DNA of 10,883 nucleotides from Bacteroidetes bacterium UBA6063 (lineage in GTDB: Bacteria; Bacteroidota; Bacteroidia; NS11-12g; UBA9320), in the NCBI GenBank assembly GCA_002428905.1, contig DIYD01000210.1:1-10883 (forward strand). The letters run 5' to 3'. The position numbers were made by a program, and so were the translations under genes. How positions within the stretch are numbered: position 1 is the first letter of the stretch; every line of letters starts with the position of its first letter. Below the pieces are notes generated by a model that did not search any database, had not been told where the DNA came from, and worked only from the letters and a program-made list of their open reading frames with translations. Of this stretch, positions 5,789 through 10,883 are shown in pieces.

Positions 5789-8776
5789 ATGAAAACCAAA
5801 TCCGTATTCCTTATTACAAGCCTTTTCTTCTTTGCAGCCCACATATGCGCTCAGACTCCGGACCTTGATTGGGCCTTTGGCTTTGGTGGCAGCTCTTCGG
5901 ATTATCCATTGGCTATGGATATAGACACCTCCAACGATATTTACCTAACCGGTTACTTCAGAAACACGGTTGACTTTGACCCGGGCACCTCTTCGGCTAA
6001 TCTTACCTCCAATGGTAATAACGATATCTTCATTGCTAAATACGACACAGCAGGGAACTATCTCTGGGCGATTGCAATTGGAGGAAGTTCCAACGATCGG
6101 GGATATGATGTCAAAACCGATGAGCATTCAAATGTATACGTGGTGGGCTCGTTCCAGGGTACGGTAGACTTCGATCCTGGCACAAGTTCGTCCAGTCATA
6201 CCTCCAATGGCAGTAATGACATTTTCCTCGCCAAATACGACTCTACCGGAAGTTATCTTTGGGCAATTGCAATAGGAGGTTCTGGCAATGATCAGGGTAC
6301 CAGCCTAACACTCGATTCAAATGGAGCACCGCACATCACAGGTCTTTTCGAGAATACTGTCGACTTTGATCCTGGTACTGCAACAGCCAATAGTGCTTCC
6401 AATGGAGGTCAGGATATATTTATGGCCAAATACAATGCTAACGGAAGCCATGTATGGTCGAATGGCATTGGCGGTACGGGAGATGATGGAGGTTACAGCC
6501 TTGACATAAGTTCGGACGATAGCATTCACATTACCGGATACTTTGAGAATACCGTGGATTTTAATCCGGGCTCCGGAACAAACAACATTTCCTCAACGGG
6601 TTCGAAAGACATATTCTTTGGCAAATACGACCGCAATGGGAATTACGTGTGGGCAAGTGCATTAACCGGTTCCGATGGCTCGTTGGGGTCTGAATTGGTG
6701 ACCGATGCAATGGGGAATGTGCTGTTAAGTGGAAGCTATTTCGCTACCATCGACATGGATCCAGGCACAGGAACAGCGAATCTTACCTCCAATGGGAGTC
6801 ACGATGGTTTTGTTGCAAAATATGATCGAAGTGGTAAGTACGTCTGGTCCTTCACGCTGGGAGGCACCAGTCTCGATCGATTAAACCACATATCTATAGA
6901 TGCGTTGGGGAACATTTTGGTGACGGGTTACTATAAAGGGACGGTTGACTTTAATCCAGGAACTGCAACATTCAATATGACCTCGTCTACGAATAACGAT
7001 GCGTATCTGGCAAAGTACACCACACTTGGGAGTTTTGTCTGGGCCGCGAGTCTGGGCAGTACTGGATATGAAAGCGGATTTGACATCATTGCAGATACCA
7101 GCAACGGGGTTTATGCCACAGGTAACTTCGGAGGTACAGCAGATTTTGATCCTGGAAGCGGTACGTACAACCTGACATCGAACGGGGGCTTTGACGGTTA
7201 CTTAATGCGGTTGGAAGAACCTATTTGCACACCAACTACTGGAAGAGATACACAAATAGCGTGTGACTCGTTCCGTTGGATTGATGGGAAAACGTACTCA
7301 ACATCGAACGATACGGCCAAACATACGTTGACGAACGCTGCGGGTTGTGATTCAGTGGTCACACTTAATCTTACAATTCGTTATTCCATCGAACGAACAG
7401 ATACACAAACGGCCTGCGATTCGTTCTTATGGATCGATGGAAAGACTTACTACTCATCGAACGATACCGCGACATATACCTTAACAAACGCTGCGGGTTG
7501 CGACTCATTAATAAAACTTGACCTGACTATTAATCATTCAACCACAGGCATTGACACCCAGCATGCCTGCGATTCGTTCGTCTGGATCGATGGAAAAACA
7601 TATACGACGTCATCGGATACGGCGAAATATACGCTAACCAATGCCGTAGGTTGCGATTCCGTCGTAACCTTAGACCTTACGATTACTTATTCCTCATCGG
7701 GACAAGATGTCCGGTCGGCATGCGATTCATATACCTGGATTGATGGTATGACCTATACATCATCCAACAACGCTGCGACCCACACCTTAACAAACGCTGC
7801 AGGTTGTGATTCGGTGGTAACCTTAGATTTAACCATACTTCATTCCACGGTGGGAACCGATGTTCAATCTGCCTGCGATTCATATATCTGGGTCGACGGA
7901 AAGACTTATACAGCGTCGAACAACAACGCAACTTATACCCTTACCAATACGGCTGGTTGCGATTCAATTGTAACATTGGATTTGACTATTCAAAATTCCA
8001 CGGCCGGAACAGATGTGCAGTCTGCCTGCGATTCATATATCTGGATCGACGGAAAGACCTATACGTCTACCAACAATAGTGCAACACATACCTTGTCAAA
8101 TACGGCAGGTTGCGATTCCGTCGTAACATTGGATTTGACCATGCGTAAATCCACTACAGGAACAGATGTTCAAACTTCATGTGACTCATACACATGGATA
8201 GACGGGAAAACCTATACGTCATCGATCAACAACGTTTTGCATACCCTGACCAATGCCGCAGGTTGTGATTCGGTGGTAACCCTGGATTTAACCATCAATA
8301 CAGTTACAGACATAACAACTTCAATTACAGACGGTACAGTTCAGGCAAACAATACCAGTGCCACGTATACATGGCTTGACTGCGACAAAAATTATGCGGT
8401 AATACCGGGCGAAACGAATCAAACCTTCACCCCAGCTACCAGTGGCAATTACGCTGTTGAATTAACGGAGAACAACTGCGTAGACACTTCGGCTTGTGTA
8501 TCCGTATCGGTTGTTGGCATTATCGAAAACAGCTTTGTAGATGGATTCACTGTTTATCCGAACCCGACCGATGATATGATTCATCTCCAATTCAACGCAT
8601 CTCAAGAATTCATTCGACTAAACCTTATGGACGCATCTGGCAGACGCATCGCGCACCATACGTACACCCATATCGATGCAATTGAATACGAGTTAACCCA
8701 GCCTGAAGGCCTATATATCCTGGAAGTAACGAACGCTGAAAATCAGCGTTCTGTTATACGATTAATGAAACACTAG
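5789..8776 (+). CDS. Large T9SS-exported surface protein with two seven-fold repeat arrays
   Basis: The 995-residue protein has a signal peptide (residues 1-21, ICA^Q). Residues 26-477 are seven repeats of 65-66 residues with the core 'GyF..TVDFDPGt...n.tSnG..Dif.aKYd..G.yvWa...GG', best read as the seven blades of a beta-propeller. Residues 484-840 are seven 51-residue repeats, 'ACDSy.WIDGKTYT.s...a.yTLTNaaGCDSvvtLDLTi', each with two cysteines that could pair. Residues 841-912 look like a short Ig/PKD-like linker ('SGNYAVELTENNC'). Residues 913-995 are a T9SS type A sorting domain, with YPNPT at 923-927 and a 'GLYILEV' strand near the end. Such domains send proteins across the outer membrane for release or attachment at the cell surface. 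An adhesin or matrix role is inferred; no enzyme motif is visible. A one-mismatch -7 box (TACATTCG) is at 5751-5758. The stop lies 13 bp from that of the convergent isocitrate dehydrogenase gene. Confidence 0.92.
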   Translation: MKTKSVFLITSLFFFAAHICAQTPDLDWAFGFGGSSSDYPLAMDIDTSNDIYLTGYFRNTVDFDPGTSSANLTSNGNNDIFIAKYDTAGNYLWAIAIGGSSNDRGYDVKTDEHSNVYVVGSFQGTVDFDPGTSSSSHTSNGSNDIFLAKYDSTGSYLWAIAIGGSGNDQGTSLTLDSNGAPHITGLFENTVDFDPGTATANSASNGGQDIFMAKYNANGSHVWSNGIGGTGDDGGYSLDISSDDSIHITGYFENTVDFNPGSGTNNISSTGSKDIFFGKYDRNGNYVWASALTGSDGSLGSELVTDAMGNVLLSGSYFATIDMDPGTGTANLTSNGSHDGFVAKYDRSGKYVWSFTLGGTSLDRLNHISIDALGNILVTGYYKGTVDFNPGTATFNMTSSTNNDAYLAKYTTLGSFVWAASLGSTGYESGFDIIADTSNGVYATGNFGGTADFDPGSGTYNLTSNGGFDGYLMRLEEPICTPTTGRDTQIACDSFRWIDGKTYSTSNDTAKHTLTNAAGCDSVVTLNLTIRYSIERTDTQTACDSFLWIDGKTYYSSNDTATYTLTNAAGCDSLIKLDLTINHSTTGIDTQHACDSFVWIDGKTYTTSSDTAKYTLTNAVGCDSVVTLDLTITYSSSGQDVRSACDSYTWIDGMTYTSSNNAATHTLTNAAGCDSVVTLDLTILHSTVGTDVQSACDSYIWVDGKTYTASNNNATYTLTNTAGCDSIVTLDLTIQNSTAGTDVQSACDSYIWIDGKTYTSTNNSATHTLSNTAGCDSVVTLDLTMRKSTTGTDVQTSCDSYTWIDGKTYTSSINNVLHTLTNAAGCDSVVTLDLTINTVTDITTSITDGTVQANNTSATYTWLDCDKNYAVIPGETNQTFTPATSGNYAVELTENNCVDTSACVSVSVVGIIENSFVDGFTVYPNPTDDMIHLQFNASQEFIRLNLMDASGRRIAHHTYTHIDAIEYELTQPEGLYILEVTNAENQRSVIRLMKH
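5864..7219 (+). repeat. Coding tandem array, seven units of 65-66 codons
   Basis: The units encode the propeller-type repeats. The first is 66 codons (5864-6061), the next five are exactly 65 codons (195 nt) each, and the last ends within the EE-P linker after about 61. Each unit carries a VDFDPG-type motif (VDFDPG, VDFNPG, IDMDPG or ADFDPG) about 35 residues in. The DNA has diverged at many third positions, so the array is old but has kept its length. Confidence 0.85.
7238..8308 (+). repeat. Coding tandem array, seven units of 153 nt
   Basis: Seven units begin at 7238, 7391, 7544, 7697, 7850, 8003 and 8156, each exactly 51 codons. Every unit has CDS/CDSF near codon 9-11 and GCDS near codons 36-39. 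The fifth and sixth units share long identical stretches of DNA (including the segment coding for SACDSYIW), which suggests a more recent duplication or gene conversion than for the earlier units. This is a protein repeat, not a CRISPR array. Confidence 0.9.
8731..8751. terminator. Perfect 9-bp hairpin inside the 3' end of the surface-protein gene
   Basis: The arms GAACGCTGA (8731-8739) and TCAGCGTTC (8743-8751) are exact inverse complements around an AAA loop. The hairpin sits 23 bp before the stop of the plus-strand gene, and about 40 bp past the stop of the convergent isocitrate dehydrogenase gene on the other strand. Neither side has a clear T-run, so it is not a canonical Rho-independent terminator. 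A role in 3'-end formation or convergent-transcript blocking is inferred from position and symmetry. Confidence 0.35.
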
Positions 8777-8789
8777 ATAGCTCCCGTTG

Positions 8790-10304
8790 CTACTCCCCCT
8801 GCCCGAGTGAGAAACCACGTTTGCCATCAAATTCGTACAGGTTTTCGGTTTTGATCACGTCAAATCCGGCACCATGTAGTTTCGACAACAAATCAAGTAC
8901 CTGCTCATAACTCAAGGTCGGATAATCCGGTTTGCCTGCTTCAAAAATGGCATCTCCAGATACGAATCTACAACGCCAGTGATCGGTACAGTATGTCTCT
9001 TTCAAACCATCTGGGAATACTTTCACACCTCGATTGGTGATCATTTTAAGTTTGACATTATGCGCATTCACCTTATTCAGATTGTTGCCAATTTCGTTCG
9101 GATCTGACCCCTGCCAGTCGATGAAGACATCTACCCCAACAAGTTCTTTCGCATGATTCTCGCGTGTATACTCAGGAATTTGGATCATACCCAATCCCTG
9201 GTTTAACTGACTTTGATTGAAATGATCTGGCAACTGACCGAGTCGTTCAATTATTCGATCGGCAAACTCACGTGTACCCACTTTTTCCTTGCTCACATTT
9301 TCTTCGTAGATATCTGCCGTGTGGTATCCATCTTCAATCGTAGATAACCAGGCATTCTTGATCTTATCAGCGATTTTGGTTTGCCCGATATGAGCCAGCA
9401 TCATTATGGATGCATTGATCAAGCCAGAAGGGTTTGCAATATTTCTTCCTGCAATGTCCGGTGCAGATCCATGGATCGCTTCGAACATCGCTACATTTTT
9501 ACCAATGTTAGCTGATCCAGCCATACCAACCGAACCTGCTATTTCTGCAACTATATCCGATACAATATCACCATACAGGTTTGATGTTACAACCACATCG
9601 TAGTTTTCCGGATTAGCGGCTAAACGTGCTGCCCCAATGTCAATAATTTGAGACTCACTTTTGATCTCTGGGTATTCCACAGCGATTTCCTTGAACACAT
9701 TGTGGAACAATCCATCGGTGAGTTTCATGATATTGTCTTTAACCATGCATGTCACCTTCTTACGTCCGTATGCCTTGGCATATTCAAACGCGTATCGGAT
9801 GATTCGCTCGCAACCTGGTCGTGTTATAAGCTTCAGACATTGGATCACATCATTCGTTTGCTGGTGCTCGATTCCGGCGTAAAGATCTTCCTCATTTTCG
9901 CGTACAATAACCACATCCATATTTGGAAAGTTGGTTTGCACATAAGGATGCATCGAGGCCACCGGACGCACATTTGCAAACAAACCCAGAGACTTTCTTA
10001 GTGTAACGTTCAGGCTTTTATAGCCCTTGCCCTGAGGTGTTGTGATTGGTGCCTTTAAAATGATTTTATTGGCATCAATGATATCCCAGGCCGAACGATC
10101 AATTCCTGAACTATTGCCTTGCAAATAAACGCTTTCACCAAGCTCAATGTATTCCACATCAATTTCAGCTCCTGACGCCTGAAGAATTCGCAACGTAGCA
10201 TCCATTATTTCAGGACCTATACCATCACCTTTTGCAACTGCAATTTTTAATTTACCGTCCACCATATTGTCTTCCGTTTTGTGCTCTACCAAGTCTGATT
10301 TCAT
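8790..10304 (-). CDS. icd: Isocitrate dehydrogenase, NAD-type cofactor residues
   Basis: The enzyme converts isocitrate to 2-oxoglutarate and CO2 in the TCA cycle, in the cytoplasm. The 504-residue sequence is of the long Thermus/Rickettsia type, with a C-terminal extension of about 150 residues after the dehydrogenase core. Visible motifs are GDGIGPE (26-32), the substrate loop SLNVTLRKSLGLFANVRP (S97, N99, R103, R113), RENEEDLYAGIE (R135, Y142), the catalytic lysine in VKDNIMK (K189), the metal-binding aspartates in SNLYGDIVSD (D246, D250), and HGSAPDIAG (278-286). E. coli NADP-dependent ICDH has Lys-Tyr where this protein has Asp-Ile (D283-I284), the pair found in NAD-dependent members of the beta-decarboxylating dehydrogenase family, so NAD use is inferred. 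ATG at 10263-10265 (M14) is an alternative start: it restores the usual short lead before GDGIGPE and fits the -7 box better. Confidence 0.95.
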   Translation of the reverse strand: MKSDLVEHKTEDNMVDGKLKIAVAKGDGIGPEIMDATLRILQASGAEIDVEYIELGESVYLQGNSSGIDRSAWDIIDANKIILKAPITTPQGKGYKSLNVTLRKSLGLFANVRPVASMHPYVQTNFPNMDVVIVRENEEDLYAGIEHQQTNDVIQCLKLITRPGCERIIRYAFEYAKAYGRKKVTCMVKDNIMKLTDGLFHNVFKEIAVEYPEIKSESQIIDIGAARLAANPENYDVVVTSNLYGDIVSDIVAEIAGSVGMAGSANIGKNVAMFEAIHGSAPDIAGRNIANPSGLINASIMMLAHIGQTKIADKIKNAWLSTIEDGYHTADIYEENVSKEKVGTREFADRIIERLGQLPDHFNQSQLNQGLGMIQIPEYTRENHAKELVGVDVFIDWQGSDPNEIGNNLNKVNAHNVKLKMITNRGVKVFPDGLKETYCTDHWRCRFVSGDAIFEAGKPDYPTLSYEQVLDLLSKLHGAGFDVIKTENLYEFDGKRGFSLGQGE

Positions 10305-10315
10305 TATTTTTTCGG

Positions 10316-10323
10316 CAAATGTA
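10316..10323 (-). promoter_or_regulatory. Candidate -7 promoter element for icd
   Basis: On the minus strand this reads TACATTTG, a perfect TAnnTTTG match, with transcription expected to start near 10311. That leaves only about 7 nt before the ATG at 10304 but about 46 nt before the M14 ATG at 10265. An alternating TA run at 10348-10358 lies at roughly -40, where an UP-like element would sit. No TTTG is seen at -33. Confidence 0.4.
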
Positions 10324-10488
10324 GCGTTGGAACTTCATATAATCCACTATATATATATTATGTAACTTATAAAGGTTGTTTTATGCAAGCTTGTCTACCT
10401 TAACGTCCAACCACAAGACCATCTTCATTCTAAAACAAGATCATATGACCTTTAACCATACTTGAAGTCTAATCTTCCATGCTTGGAA

Positions 10489-10600
10489 CACACTTAATTG
10501 TGTGACGAACGATCATTAACGCAGTTCGTTCTTCAAAGACCCTGATTCAAATGGGTCATTTGCCTCATTGACTTGCAACATGTAGCACAAGACCTTTGAA
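10489..10600 (+). repeat. Cluster of short inverted repeats upstream of the lipoprotein gene
   Basis: Four inverted pairs occur in 112 bp: CACAC/GTGTG (10489-10493 with 10500-10504); immediately next to it ACGAAC/GTTCGT (10505-10510 with 10524-10529); CAAATG/CATTTG around a GGT loop (10548-10562); and TTCAAAG/CTTTGAA (10532-10538 with 10594-10600), which encloses the CAAATG hairpin. Individually the arms are short (5-7 bp) and could arise by chance. The nesting and density make a structured leader or operator region possible. Confidence 0.35.
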
Positions 10601-10650
10601 CTCATACTGGCAATGCGCTATGCAAGGTCAGGAATTAGGAATTAATTATT

Positions 10651-10883
10651 ATGAAACAACGAAACTTTAAAACCTTTGCCTTATTGATTTTCTTGGCTTT
10701 GTTCGTTACCGCATGCGGTGGTGACGATACGGAGGAGCCAACACCGAACGATCCAAACGATAATACCCAGCAAACCATTCAGGAAATAAACATTGTTGTA
10801 TTCGATGGAGACACGATCAAAATGACAGAAATCACCTGCAACCCAAACACCTTTGGTAAACCCAGGCTGGCGTTTTCGGCCAA
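10651..10883 (+). CDS. Lipoprotein, 3' part outside the window
   Basis: The frame opens with ATG at 10651 and continues for 77 codons to the right edge. The signal peptide has basic residues (KQRNFK) and a hydrophobic core ending in the lipobox VTAC, with the lipidated cysteine at residue 22. The cysteine is followed by GGDDTEEP and a Pro/Asn/Asp-rich linker (to about residue 40). Acidic residues just after the lipidated cysteine resemble the lipoprotein surface-export signal known in Bacteroidota, so exposure on the outer face of the outer membrane is plausible but inferred. The following 'EINIVVFDGDTIKMTEITCNP' suggests a beta domain with a cysteine, not assignable to a family from this length. 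A weak AGGA lies about 10 nt before the ATG. Confidence 0.8.
   Translation, partial: MKQRNFKTFALLIFLALFVTACGGDDTEEPTPNDPNDNTQQTIQEINIVVFDGDTIKMTEITCNPNTFGKPRLAFSA

Larger units (their letters stand above)
10305..10650. other. 346-bp divergent intergenic region without a gene
   Basis: No coding frame longer than a few codons from an ATG is convincing on either strand. The left end holds the icd promoter box and a TA run. The middle and right hold a cluster of inverted repeats (10489-10600) and three copies of CAAGACC/CAAAGACC (ending at 10420, 10541 and 10594). The heptamer GGAATTA is repeated in tandem at 10631-10644 just before the lipoprotein start. One-mismatch -7 box TAATTGTG is at 10495-10502. 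Confidence 0.6.

Noticed and set aside
7238..8308. Regular direct repeats that could suggest a CRISPR array
   Set aside because: The period is 153 nt, continuous and in frame, every unit is translated within one protein, and there are no unique spacers.
9648..10001. A 117-codon frame antisense to the isocitrate dehydrogenase gene
   Set aside because: It is fully opposite a confidently identified enzyme gene, has no signal or family motif, and follows from that gene's codon pattern.
10348..10358. Alternating TA run, considered as a microsatellite or integration target
   Set aside because: It is only 11 bases in an AT-rich promoter region, with no flanking direct repeats.

Overview
The window looks like a chromosomal segment of a Bacteroidota bacterium, probably of the Flavobacteriales type. 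Three lines of sequence evidence support this. One secreted protein ends in a type IX secretion (T9SS) type A sorting domain with the YPNPT signature. The Sec signal peptides of five genes are all predicted to cleave immediately before glutamine (VEA^Q, VLA^Q, VFA^Q, ICA^Q, and a weaker MG^Q). Three minus-strand genes have a perfect match to the Bacteroidota -7 promoter element TAnnTTTG just upstream, and Shine-Dalgarno sequences are mostly absent. The genus assignment would be a guess.

Layout. Positions 1-508 (minus) hold the N-terminal part of an exported propeller-like protein that runs off the left edge. Diverging from it after only 29 bp is a two-gene plus-strand operon (538-4004): a secreted WG-repeat protein started by TTG, then a secreted beta-propeller-like protein whose ATG overlaps the preceding stop (ATGA). 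Convergent to this operon is a minus-strand gene (4130-5125) for a secreted protein with C-terminal TPR repeats. Positions 5232-5717 are the C-terminal half of an AraC-family regulator that has lost its sensor half. Positions 5789-8776 encode a 995-residue surface protein with seven 65-residue propeller-type repeats, seven 51-residue cysteine repeats and a T9SS sorting domain. Thirteen bases beyond its stop lies the stop of a convergent isocitrate dehydrogenase gene (8790-10304, minus). A 346-bp intergenic region with several inverted repeats follows, then the start of a lipoprotein gene (10651 to the right edge).

How the genes fit together. Apart from isocitrate dehydrogenase (TCA cycle) and the AraC remnant, every gene encodes an exported protein. 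Most of these are built from short repeats (WG, beta-propeller, TPR, Cys repeats), so the window is an envelope or surface-protein neighbourhood beside a housekeeping gene. I see no transposase, integrase, tRNA, rRNA, CRISPR array or phage gene. I did not find an obviously new system. The strongest unusual points are the double seven-fold repeat architecture, the beheaded AraC gene, a perfect 9-bp hairpin inside the 3' end of the surface-protein gene, the NAD-type cofactor residues of the isocitrate dehydrogenase, and the structured stretch upstream of the lipoprotein.
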